From: Pseudomonas viridiflava
Lineage (GTDB): Bacteria; Pseudomonadota; Gammaproteobacteria; Pseudomonadales; Pseudomonadaceae
Reading direction: 5' to 3'
NCBI RefSeq assembly: GCF_900590885.1
Contig: NZ_UUON01000001.1
Span: 496,001 to 560,000 of the forward strand
DNA: 64,000 nt
Part shown: positions 1 through 7,269 of the stretch, one piece after another
Layout of the letters: every line of letters begins with the position of its first letter
Position numbering within the stretch: position 1 is the first letter of the stretch
The notes under the pieces: generated by a model
The model's database searches: none
Seen by the model: only the letters and a program-made list of their open reading frames with translations
Told to the model about the DNA's origin: nothing
Position numbers and translations under genes: made by a program

Positions 1-469
1 GGGCGTGCCAGTACCACATTTGCTGGTAACCCTTGAGCGAATCGCCGAAGCGCGACGGGTCGCTCAACAGGATTTCCGCGAGCATCGCCGTGTAGTGTTC
101 CAGGGCGATGGTGATCGCCAGGTTGAACGATGGCGCGAAGTGTTTTTTCTGCAGGTCGAGGATGAATTTCAGCCGCCGATCCAGCGTATGCGCGGGCAGG
201 CCGGCGGCTTGCAGCAGGTCGTTGTAGGCCACGTGTTCACGGCTGTGCATGGCCTCCTGGCCGATAAAACCCTGGATCTCTTTTTTCAATTCGGGATCGT
301 CGATGCGCTGGCGGTAGTGGCGCACGCTGTCCATGAAAAACAGCTCGCCCTGGGGAAACAACAGCGACAGCGCGTTGAAGAAATGCGTGATGAACGGACC
401 CTGCTCGTGCCAGTTCTTGATGCGTTCGGCGGGCAGGTCGAAATGAATGTCGCGGCGAATCGGCAACAT
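1..469 (-). CDS. Metal-dependent hydrolase, PF10118 type (partial, 3' end outside window)
   Basis: The gene runs off the left edge; about 156 N-terminal residues are visible. The protein starts MLPIRRDIHFDLP and is rich in His/Glu pairs: QEAMHSREH near residue 73 and ALEHYTAM near residue 125, the kind of helical metal-ligand spacing seen in the PF10118 predicted metal-dependent hydrolases. The ATG at 469 is preceded by AGGAG at about 8 nt. It is the third gene of a minus-strand operon, 15 nt after the SDR stop, following a flavin monooxygenase. The family's substrate is not established, so the role here is inferred only from context: lipid or hydrocarbon oxidation. Confidence 0.8.
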   Translation of the reverse strand, partial: MLPIRRDIHFDLPAERIKNWHEQGPFITHFFNALSLLFPQGELFFMDSVRHYRQRIDDPELKKEIQGFIGQEAMHSREHVAYNDLLQAAGLPAHTLDRRLKFILDLQKKHFAPSFNLAITIALEHYTAMLAEILLSDPSRFGDSLKGYQQMWYWHA

Positions 470-484
470 AGTGCGTGCTCCTGT

Positions 485-1375
485 TCAGAGGCGGGGCTCG
501 TCGTTGGTTTCAAACACCGGCGTGCGCGGCTTGGGCGCCATGCGCTTGCTGGCGAACACCACCAGGGCCTGGTAGGCCGCCGGCAGGCAACGGGCGAGCA
601 GGTCGAGAAAGTACGCATCGCGGCCGATCAGTACGCGGCGCTTGTTTTTGCGCACGCCGTGCAGGATCACTTTGGCGGCCTGGTCGGCGTCGGTGATGAA
701 GAGCTTTTCGAAGTCGGCGCGGGCCTGTTGCTCGCTGTGGATCAGAAAGCCGGTCATGTTCGCGTCGATGCGGCTGCTGCGGCAGATATCGGTGCGGATG
801 CCGCCCGGGTGCACGCAGGTGGCCGAGACGCCGCAGCATTGCAGGTCGAGCTCTTGGCGCAGGGATTCGGTAAAGCCGCGCACGGCAAACTTGGTGGCGT
901 TGTAGCCGCTCATGCCGGGCTGGGCAAACAGGCCAAACACGCTGGAGGTATTGACCACATGCCCGTCGCCGCTGGCTTTCAGATACGGCAGGAAGGCCTT
1001 GGTGCCATGCACCACGCCCCAGAAATTGATGCCGACGATCCATTCCAGGTCGGCGTAGTCCACGCCTTCGACGGTACTCGACAGGGCCACCCCGGCATTG
1101 TTGAACACCAGGTTGACCTGGCCATGTTCGGCCATGCAGCGCGCGGCCCATGCCTCCATGGCCTGGCGGTCGGACACATCCAGCTCTTGGGTGGTGACCC
1201 GCACGGGCGACAAGGTTGACGAGTTGATCAACGCCAGCGTCTGCTCCAGCCCCTGGCTGTTTTTGTCTGCCAGCGCCAGGTGGCAACCTTCGCGCGCCAG
1301 GGCCAGGGCCAAGGCGCGGCCCATGCCGGAGGCGGCGCCGGTGATGGCCGCGACGCGACCGTTGAATGACTTCAT
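485..1375 (-). CDS. Short-chain dehydrogenase/reductase (SDR)
   Basis: 296 aa. It has the classical SDR layout: nucleotide-binding TGAASGMG at residues 12-19, NNAG at 92-95, catalytic Ser145 and the YxxxK pair Tyr158/Lys162 (YNATK). A C-terminal extension of about 40 residues beyond the core is common in the lipid-associated SDRs found beside Baeyer-Villiger enzymes. The start at 1375 is chosen because its ATG overlaps the stop of the upstream monooxygenase as ATGA (1372-1375), indicating translational coupling; a longer in-frame reading upstream has no SDR homology. It likely oxidises or reduces an alcohol/ketone intermediate handled by the neighbouring monooxygenase (inference). Confidence 0.93.
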   Translation of the reverse strand: MKSFNGRVAAITGAASGMGRALALALAREGCHLALADKNSQGLEQTLALINSSTLSPVRVTTQELDVSDRQAMEAWAARCMAEHGQVNLVFNNAGVALSSTVEGVDYADLEWIVGINFWGVVHGTKAFLPYLKASGDGHVVNTSSVFGLFAQPGMSGYNATKFAVRGFTESLRQELDLQCCGVSATCVHPGGIRTDICRSSRIDANMTGFLIHSEQQARADFEKLFITDADQAAKVILHGVRKNKRRVLIGRDAYFLDLLARCLPAAYQALVVFASKRMAPKPRTPVFETNDEPRL

Positions 1376-2901
1376 GACAGGCTCCCTTCGGCAGTGGAGT
1401 GCGGCGGCGGGCAGGCGCGCGCTGGCGCATCGATGGGTAGCAGATTGGCCACATAGTCCTTGAGCGCAAACTGGCGGGTGACCTGCTTGAAGCGCCAGGT
1501 CGAACCCGGCCATAGCGTGGTGTTCTTGCCGGTGCGGGGGTCGAGGTACCAGCTCTGGCAACCGCCGGTGTTCCAGATGGTGCGTTTGAGTTGATCTTGC
1601 AGGCGCTGGTTGTAGGCGCTTTCGACGGCGGGTCTGACCTCGACGTTGGCGATGCGCTTGCGCTGCATCTGCTTGAGTGCGTCGAGGATGTAGGTCACCT
1701 GCGCTTCGATCATCAGGATCATCGAGTTATGCCCCAGGCCGGTGTTGGGCCCCACGATCAGAAACAGGTTGGGATAACCCGGCACCGTGGTGCCCTTGTA
1801 GGCGTGGGCGCCGTCGTGCCAGGTGTCCATCAGGTCCACGCCATTGCGCCCGGTGATGCAGTCGCGGGGCAGGGGATCGGTGGCCTGGAAGCCGGTGCCG
1901 AAGATCAGGCAATCGGCCGGGTGCTTGATGCCGTCGGCGGTGATCACGCCGTCTGCTTCGATGCGCGCCACGGCGTCGGTCACCACCGCGACATTGCTGC
2001 GTGACAGCGCCGGGTAGTAGTCATTGGAAATCAGCACGCGCTTGCAGCCGATGGTGTAGTCCGGGGTCAGGGTCTTGCGCAGGGAAGGACGGGCCACTTG
2101 TTTGCGCAGGTGGCGCAGGGCGATTTTCTGCACCATTTTCATCAGCCGTGGGTGCAAGGCAAACCCGACGACGCGGCCTTCCAGCGCCCAGTAGAAGGCG
2201 CCGCGCACCAGGCGCTGGGTGAACGGCAGGTGTTTGAACAGCCAGCGTTCTGCCGGCGAAATCGCACGGTCGTGCTTGGGCATGATCCACGGCGGGGTGC
2301 GCTGGAACAGGTCCAGGTGCGCCACCTGCGGCGCAATCTGCGGCACGAACTGAATGGCACTGGCGCCGGTGCCGATCACCGCCACGCGCTTGCCCTTCAA
2401 GGAATATTCATGGTCCCACTGCTGGGAATGAAAGCGCTTGCCCTTGAAACTCTCCAACCCCGGAATATCCGGCAGCGCCGGGCGCGACAGGCCGCCCATG
2501 CCCGACACCAGCACCCGCGCGCTCACCTGGCGGCCATCGCTGAAACTCAATTGCCAGCGTTGCTGCAGCTCATCAAACACCGCGCGTTGCAGGCCCATGC
2601 CGAAACGCAGGTAGGGCGAAAGCGCATAGCGCGTTGCGCATTGCTCCAGGTACGCGCGGATTTCCGCTTGCGGCGCGAACTGCCGCGTCCAGTGCGGGTT
2701 GGGCGCAAAGGAAAACGAATACACGTGGGACTGCACATCGCAGGCGCAACCCGGGTAGTGGTTGTCGCGCCAAGTGCCGCCGAGGGTTTCGGCCTGCTCG
2801 GCGATGAAGAAGTCGCTGAACCCGGCCTCCTTGAGCTTGATGGCCATGCACAGGCCGGCAAAGCCTGAGCCGATGATGGCGATGTCGATTGAGTCGGGCA
2901 T
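1372..2901 (-). CDS. FAD-dependent Baeyer-Villiger-type monooxygenase
   Basis: 509 aa. An N-terminal FAD-binding GSGFAG lies at residues 11-16 (IIGSGFAGL), the Baeyer-Villiger fingerprint F-x-G-x(3)-H-x(3)-W is present as FKGKRFHSQQW at 152-162, and a second dinucleotide motif GTGASA at 177-182 binds NADPH. A later IFGTGFQATDPLP matches the conserved ATG-type motif before the C-terminal FAD contact. The length fits the EthA-like single-component class. These enzymes insert oxygen into ketones to give esters or lactones. It is first in an operon with an SDR and a PF10118 protein, and divergent from an alpha/beta hydrolase, so a ketone-to-ester-to-alcohol/acid route is plausible but unproven. 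Confidence 0.93.
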   Translation of the reverse strand: MPDSIDIAIIGSGFAGLCMAIKLKEAGFSDFFIAEQAETLGGTWRDNHYPGCACDVQSHVYSFSFAPNPHWTRQFAPQAEIRAYLEQCATRYALSPYLRFGMGLQRAVFDELQQRWQLSFSDGRQVSARVLVSGMGGLSRPALPDIPGLESFKGKRFHSQQWDHEYSLKGKRVAVIGTGASAIQFVPQIAPQVAHLDLFQRTPPWIMPKHDRAISPAERWLFKHLPFTQRLVRGAFYWALEGRVVGFALHPRLMKMVQKIALRHLRKQVARPSLRKTLTPDYTIGCKRVLISNDYYPALSRSNVAVVTDAVARIEADGVITADGIKHPADCLIFGTGFQATDPLPRDCITGRNGVDLMDTWHDGAHAYKGTTVPGYPNLFLIVGPNTGLGHNSMILMIEAQVTYILDALKQMQRKRIANVEVRPAVESAYNQRLQDQLKRTIWNTGGCQSWYLDPRTGKNTTLWPGSTWRFKQVTRQFALKDYVANLLPIDAPARACPPPHSTAEGSLS

Positions 2902-3157
2902 CGAGTGTGCCTCCGGTTTTTGTTGTGTCTTTTAGATAGAACACCATTGCAAAGGAAAAATGAATTAATTATTTTAAAAAAGATTTTAAATAATCTACCT
3001 GAAAATATCGCCTACGCTAGTCAACGGTTCCTCATGTGCGACTTGTCCGACGGATAGCAGGGCATGCACGAAGTTTAGGTCCAGGGTTGGGCGATGTGCT
3101 GAGGCCTTGATCAATACCGGTCAGGCCGCCAGCGGCAGGGAAGCAGAGGACCGAGCT
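2902..3157. promoter_or_regulatory. Divergent promoter region, AT-rich with dyad
   Basis: The 256 bp between the divergent monooxygenase operon and the alpha/beta hydrolase. Bases 2950-3010 are strikingly AT-rich compared with the flanks and contain an imperfect dyad, AGATT-N6-AATCT at 2981-2996, a plausible operator. No clear sigma-70 boxes could be assigned. Both directions of transcription probably start here. Confidence 0.4.
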
Positions 3158-4156
3158 ATGGCTGTTGAGTGGGTGATTGCTGCGGCGGTATTTATCGGCG
3201 TCAGCGCTGTGCTGTGGGGGTTCAGTCGCTGGATGACGCGGCGCATTGAAGCCAGGGTTCCCGGCAACGGGCGCTTCGTCGAGGTCAACGGCGAGCGCTT
3301 TCATTATGTAGACGAGGGCAAAGGCCCACCGCTGGTGATGATCCACGGGCTGATGGGCAGCAGTCGCAACCTGACCTATGCCTTGTCCGGGCAATTGCGT
3401 GAGCAGTTTCGGGTGATCACCCTTGACCGCCCGGGGTCGGGCTATTCCACGCGACATAAACGCACCGCGGCGGACCTGCCGGCCCAGGCGCGGCAAGTGG
3501 CGGCCTTCATCCACACCCTGGGCCTGGATAAACCGCTGGTGCTGGGGCACTCCCTTGGCGGGGCAATTGCGCTGGCGCTGGCCATGGACCACCCCGGCGC
3601 CGTATCGGGCCTGGTGCTGGTGGCGCCGTTGACCCATCCCCAACCCACCTTGCCAGTGGTGTTCTGGTCGCTGGCGGTGCGACCGGCCTGGTTGCGGCGC
3701 TGGGTGGCTCACACACTCACGGTGCCCATCGGCCTGCTCACGCGCCGCGCGGTGGTCAAGGGCGTGTTCGCGCCGGACCCCGCCCCCGAGGATTTCGCCA
3801 CCCGTGGCGGTGGGCTGCTGGGCATGCGGCCCGATAATTTCTACGCCGCCTCCAGTGAGATCGCCCTGGTCAACGATGACCTGCCGGGCATGGTCAAGCG
3901 CTATCCGCAACTGACCCTGCCCATCGGCCTGATCTATGGCGCGCAGGACCGGGTGCTGGACTTTCGCACGCACGGCCAGGCGCTGGCTGACAAGGTGCCA
4001 GGCCTGAAACTGCAGGTGGTGGAGGGGCGCGGGCATATGCTGCCGATCACCGCCACGGCGCGTGTGGTGGAGGCGGTGCAGCACCTGGCCAAGCGGGTGC
4101 GGCCTACGGAAACCGCCACGCTGCTGCACCCACCGTTTGCCCTGGCGAGCAAATAA
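3158..4156 (+). CDS. Alpha/beta hydrolase with N-terminal membrane anchor
   Basis: 332 aa. Residues 3-23 form one hydrophobic helix followed by basic residues, suggesting inner-membrane anchoring. The hydrolase fold shows the HG oxyanion motif at 63-64, the nucleophile elbow GHSLGG at 130-135 (Ser132), and a late GRGHMLPI that supplies the catalytic His; the acid is probably in the AQDRVLDF segment. The ATG at 3158 is chosen over an upstream one because AGAGGA sits 7 nt before it and the protein starts directly with the anchor. Likely an esterase or lipase acting on esters, perhaps the product of the divergent Baeyer-Villiger enzyme (inference). Confidence 0.9.
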   Translation: MAVEWVIAAAVFIGVSAVLWGFSRWMTRRIEARVPGNGRFVEVNGERFHYVDEGKGPPLVMIHGLMGSSRNLTYALSGQLREQFRVITLDRPGSGYSTRHKRTAADLPAQARQVAAFIHTLGLDKPLVLGHSLGGAIALALAMDHPGAVSGLVLVAPLTHPQPTLPVVFWSLAVRPAWLRRWVAHTLTVPIGLLTRRAVVKGVFAPDPAPEDFATRGGGLLGMRPDNFYAASSEIALVNDDLPGMVKRYPQLTLPIGLIYGAQDRVLDFRTHGQALADKVPGLKLQVVEGRGHMLPITATARVVEAVQHLAKRVRPTETATLLHPPFALASK

Positions 4157-4462
4157 TCCTGGGCCCTATTGCGGGTTCGTACGTCCGAAATGCTTGCCCT
4201 AGAGACCTGACCAAACGACTGAAAAAGAGACTGCTCGGTCACGGCAAAAAGGCCTCGAAAAAGTAGTTGACGACCTAACGATTCCGCGCTATTTATTTAA
4301 AAAAATATTTCAATATTTGTTTTGAAATGATTTTTGAAATGCCTAAGAGCGAATAAAAATGAAAATAACGCCTTTTATCGCATGGTTGAATTCCCGGAGC
4401 ATTCAGCGCTCCCTGAACCTGTTTTTTGTGTCCCTGCCAAGCCGCCTCATCCGGAGGCTGCC
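4157..4462. promoter_or_regulatory. alkB upstream region
   Basis: 306 bp without a supportable gene. The first half is ordinary GC-rich sequence. Bases 4285-4380 are very AT-rich and hold the dyad described at 4308-4327. alkB starts at 4463 with GGAGG at 4453-4457. An in-frame extension of alkB to 4334 exists but adds 43 residues unlike AlkB proteins and would run through the putative operator. Confidence 0.5.
4308..4327. promoter_or_regulatory. Candidate operator, TTTCAA-N8-TTGAAA
   Basis: Perfect 6-bp inverted repeat with an 8-bp spacer in the AT-rich alkB upstream region. The same 20-bp element, 17 of 20 positions identical when reverse-complemented, lies upstream of fadE at 8880-8899. 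Shared occurrence before two genes of one pathway suggests binding of a common regulator; the regulator is not identifiable from this window. Confidence 0.5.
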
Positions 4463-5743
4463 ATGAATCAGACCTTGGCAGCGCCAGGCGTATGGACCGA
4501 CGGCAAGCGCCACCTGTGGTGGCTGGGCATCATGCCGCTGGCCACGCCGCTGTTGTCCGGCGCCATGGCCATCAGCACCGGTATCCAGCAACTGTGGTGG
4601 GTCGGCGTACTGGTGATCTTCGGCCTGATCCCGCTGATCGACGGCCTGCTCGGGGAAGACGTGAGCAACCCACCCGAATCCGCCGTGAGCCACCTGGAAT
4701 CGCAACGCTACTACCGCTGGATCGTCTACACCGGCGTGGTGTTGGTGATCTCCTCGGTGGTGATCACCGGCTGGCTGGCCGCCGGCGGTATCGACTGGAT
4801 CATCCAGGGTGGCCTGGTGCAGGCGGCGGCGAACCTGGAGCCGTCGAGCTGGCTGTCCCACGCGGCCAGTTACATCACCGCCCGCACGCAATTGCACGGC
4901 GAGCCGAGCTGGTTTACCTACCTGGGCATGGCCATGTCCACCGGCGCCGCCACCGGCATTGCGATCAATACCGCCCATGAGTTGGGGCACAAGCCCAATG
5001 CATTCGAAGTGTTCCTCGCCAAGGTCACCCTGGCGCCGACCTTCTACGGGCACTTTTACACCGAACACAACCGTGGTCATCACGTGCGCGTTGCCACCCC
5101 GGAAGACCCGGCCAGCTCGCGCCTGGGGGAGAGCTTCTGGGCCTTTCTGCCGCGCTCGGTGTGGTTCAGCGCGCGCTCGGCCTGGAACCTGGAGCGCGAG
5201 CGTCTGCGCAAACTTGGCCTGCCGGCCTGGCACTGGCAGAACGGCGTGCTCAGTGCCTGGCTGTACAGCGTGGTGTTGTGGGGCGCGATGATTGCGTGGC
5301 TCGGGGCGGCGGTCATTCCATTCCTGATCATCCAGGGCATCTACGGGTTCTCGCTGCTGGAAGTGGTGAACTATGTGGAGCACTACGGGCTTAAACGCCA
5401 GAAGTTGCCCAACGGACGTTATGAACGTTGTTCGCCACGGCATTCCTGGAACAGTAACCGTATTGTCACCAATATTTTTCTGTTCCAGTTGCAACGGCAC
5501 TCCGATCACCATGCCAACCCCACGCGTAGTTATCAGTCGTTGCGCCACTTTGATGAATCGCCGCAACTTCCCTATGGTTACGCGAGCATGATTGTCTGGG
5601 CCTATGTCCCTTATTTATGGCGCCGACGCATGGACCATCGCGTGCTGAATCATTACGCGGGGGATATCAGCCTGACCAATCTTCAACCTTCCCAGCGTTT
5701 AAAGTATTTGGAGAAGTACAGCAATAGCGCCAAACCATTCTGA
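4463..5743 (+). CDS. alkB: Alkane 1-monooxygenase (membrane di-iron hydroxylase)
   Basis: 426 aa integral membrane protein with several hydrophobic helices (about residues 20-40, 45-62, 86-108, 265-298). All histidine boxes of the AlkB/XylM class are present: HELGHK at 172-177, EHNRGHH at 201-207 and LQRHSDHHA at 343-351, plus the alkane-hydroxylase signature NYVEHYGL at 303-310. AlkB hydroxylates the terminal carbon of medium- to long-chain n-alkanes using electrons from rubredoxin and rubredoxin reductase, neither of which is encoded in this window. ATG at 4463 follows GGAGG by 5 nt. Neighbours downstream (PraA/PraB-like proteins, FadL-type porin, beta-oxidation enzymes) strongly support the alkane role. 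Confidence 0.96.
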   Translation: MNQTLAAPGVWTDGKRHLWWLGIMPLATPLLSGAMAISTGIQQLWWVGVLVIFGLIPLIDGLLGEDVSNPPESAVSHLESQRYYRWIVYTGVVLVISSVVITGWLAAGGIDWIIQGGLVQAAANLEPSSWLSHAASYITARTQLHGEPSWFTYLGMAMSTGAATGIAINTAHELGHKPNAFEVFLAKVTLAPTFYGHFYTEHNRGHHVRVATPEDPASSRLGESFWAFLPRSVWFSARSAWNLERERLRKLGLPAWHWQNGVLSAWLYSVVLWGAMIAWLGAAVIPFLIIQGIYGFSLLEVVNYVEHYGLKRQKLPNGRYERCSPRHSWNSNRIVTNIFLFQLQRHSDHHANPTRSYQSLRHFDESPQLPYGYASMIVWAYVPYLWRRRMDHRVLNHYAGDISLTNLQPSQRLKYLEKYSNSAKPF

Positions 5744-5768
5744 TCTGAAGTAACCCGTTATCGGTGTA

Positions 5769-5805
5769 CCGGGGCCTATGTGCTACGCGGACTGTTTCGC
5801 CCCGG
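5769..5805 (+). terminator. Weak inverted repeat after alkB
   Basis: CCGGGGC at 5769-5775 pairs with GCCCCGG at 5799-5805 around a 23-nt loop, 25 bp after the alkB stop. There is no convincing T-run, so it may be only a processing or pause site between alkB and the next gene. Confidence 0.25.
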
Positions 5806-5874
5806 ATTTACTGAAAAAGTTGCAAGAAAGTTGTTTGACCCGAACAAAAATAATTAAAGGGAAGGACGTACACC

Positions 5875-6369
5875 ATGCAAGCACCTACCAAATTCACCAG
5901 CCATATCCTGTTGGCCGCACTGGGCCTGATCGCCTATCACCAGGCCCAGGCCGCCCGCATCGAGCCGGCCGGCAGCGCTTTTACTGCCCAAGGCCCGATC
6001 AGTTTTTCCAAAGGCGCGCTGATCAGCGCCGACTGCACCATCAAGGTGGCCGGCAAAGTCGCGGCCGATGGCTCATCCGTGAATGTCGACACAGTTGAGT
6101 TCGACGGCGGCCTAAAGTGCAGCCGGGTGGAAGCCATCAATTTGCCGTGGGTATTAGTTGCCAAGGATACCAAGAGCGGCTCTATGTCAAAGATCAGCGT
6201 GGATGTTCATGCGTTTGGTTTAGGCGGCAAGTGCGGACCGTCCACCGCCGACGGCACGTGGGATAACGCCACCGGCAAGTTGGAAGCCGCGAATGTGCCA
6301 ATTGGCGAAGACTGCAAGATCAAGACGGTGTCGATCAAGATGCCGCCCAACTTCAAAGTGGTTGAGTAA
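5875..6369 (+). CDS. Exported PraA/PraB-family protein (alkane oxidation activator-like), copy 1
   Basis: 164 aa with a signal peptide: basic start, hydrophobic stretch and an AQAA cleavage region near residue 24. The mature part has four cysteines (DCTIK, LKCS, GKCGP, EDCKIK), probably two disulfides. It is a clear paralogue of the next gene: the C-terminal block C-G-x(3)-x-x-GTW-[DN]N-x-T ... [DN]C-x-I-x-[TL] is shared in order and spacing. The family in Pseudomonas is annotated as protein activators of alkane oxidation (Pra), secreted proteins induced during growth on alkanes; that fits its place after alkB. Preceded by AAGGGAAGG. The family assignment is from recall, not from a search. 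Confidence 0.75.
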   Translation: MQAPTKFTSHILLAALGLIAYHQAQAARIEPAGSAFTAQGPISFSKGALISADCTIKVAGKVAADGSSVNVDTVEFDGGLKCSRVEAINLPWVLVAKDTKSGSMSKISVDVHAFGLGGKCGPSTADGTWDNATGKLEAANVPIGEDCKIKTVSIKMPPNFKVVE

Positions 6370-6503
6370 TCGATAAATGTTAGTGCGGTAAATGCATTGA
6401 GATTTGGCTGGAAAGGGAAGTTCTGCTGTGTTTCACCGTGACCTCTCGTTCATGGCCATTACCCCCGGCGAAATGAATTCGCCATAACATGTGAGGAATA
6501 ACA

Positions 6504-7031
6504 ATGAAAAGTTTGAAAACCCTCGTATCGTTGTCTGCTTTGGCTGTTTGCATGGGCGCTGCTTCGATGGCGAATGCCGTGAGCATTTCTCCCAATGGCC
6601 CATTCACTACATCGGCCGGCACTATCGTTGTGCAGTCTCCCTCTTCCTTTGGTGCGGCGGTGACTTGCGGCATTACCTTCTCCGGTACCGTGGCCGGTGG
6701 GGTGGCGACTATTTCCTCCGCGTCGCTCACCGGTGGCGGGCTGTGCGGCTTGCCCACCTTGAAAAACATCCCGAGCCCAGGTTGGGTACTGACGGCCACT
6801 AGCCTGACAACGGGCACCGTATCCGGCGTCGGTTACACCATCGCGAAAAGCCTGTTGTTCCCAGCGACCGATTGCGGTGCCAACACCATTAACGGGACCT
6901 GGAATAACAGCACCAACTCACTGGCCATCGCCGGTCAGACCTTGACGGGCCACACCACCGGTTCCGGCAGTCAAAACTGCACCATTCAGACCCTGAACGT
7001 CACGGTGCCGGGTCTGACAATCGTTCCGTGA
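6504..7031 (+). CDS. praB: Exported PraA/PraB-family protein (alkane oxidation activator-like), copy 2
   Basis: 175 aa; signal peptide with predicted cleavage after SMANA near residue 25. The mature protein is Ser/Thr/Gly-rich with four cysteines (VTCGI, GLCGL, TDCGAN, QNCTIQ) matching those of the preceding paralogue, and a C-terminal hydrophobic tail. GAGGA lies 6 nt before the ATG. The gap of 134 bp to copy 1 holds no gene. A strong intrinsic terminator follows at 7071-7096, so this gene probably ends the alkB-pra transcription unit. Proposed role, by family: extracellular or periplasmic factor promoting alkane use. The choice of symbol praB over praA is tentative. Confidence 0.75.
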   Translation: MKSLKTLVSLSALAVCMGAASMANAVSISPNGPFTTSAGTIVVQSPSSFGAAVTCGITFSGTVAGGVATISSASLTGGGLCGLPTLKNIPSPGWVLTATSLTTGTVSGVGYTIAKSLLFPATDCGANTINGTWNNSTNSLAIAGQTLTGHTTGSGSQNCTIQTLNVTVPGLTIVP

Positions 7032-7070
7032 GGCAATAACTCCAGAAAGGGCTGATCACCCGTAATAAAC

Positions 7071-7096
7071 ACGCGCCTCACGTGAGGCGCTTGTTT
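7071..7096 (+). terminator. Intrinsic terminator after praB-like gene
   Basis: An 18-nt perfect palindrome at 7073-7090 (GCGCCTCAC/GTGAGGCGC) followed by TTGTTT. It separates the alkB-pra unit from the FadL-type gene. Confidence 0.8.
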
Positions 7097-7140
7097 AAGG
7101 CGGCAGGGTTGCAGGTTTCATAAGAAGGAAAAGGAAAACC

Positions 7141-7185
7141 GTGAAACCGCTGAAAACCCTCGTAGGCGCAAGTTTCCCCTTTTAG
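7141..7185 (+). pseudogene. Truncated praB-like start (remnant) or 14-aa peptide
   Basis: GTG-initiated 14-codon frame encoding VKPLKTLVGASFPF then TAG. The first eight residues match the start of the praB-like protein (MKSLKTLV), and the DNA shares TGAAAACCCTCGTA exactly with positions 6512-6525. A purine-rich AGAAGGAAAAGGAAAA run stands before it as a ribosome site. No further PraB-like sequence follows before the FadL-type gene at 7270. Best read as the broken remnant of a third tandem copy; translation as a short peptide is possible. Confidence 0.45.
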
Positions 7186-7269
7186 GCGATATCTGCAGGC
7201 CGAGATGAACCGAGCAGCAAGACGAACCGGCTGGGTCCGGCTCAGTGAGATAACAATAAGGAGTGCCGT

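Noticed and set aside
1376-1561. 62-residue N-terminal extension of the first SDR
   Set aside because: Runs antisense-frame through the monooxygenase 3' end; the ATGA overlap marks the real start.
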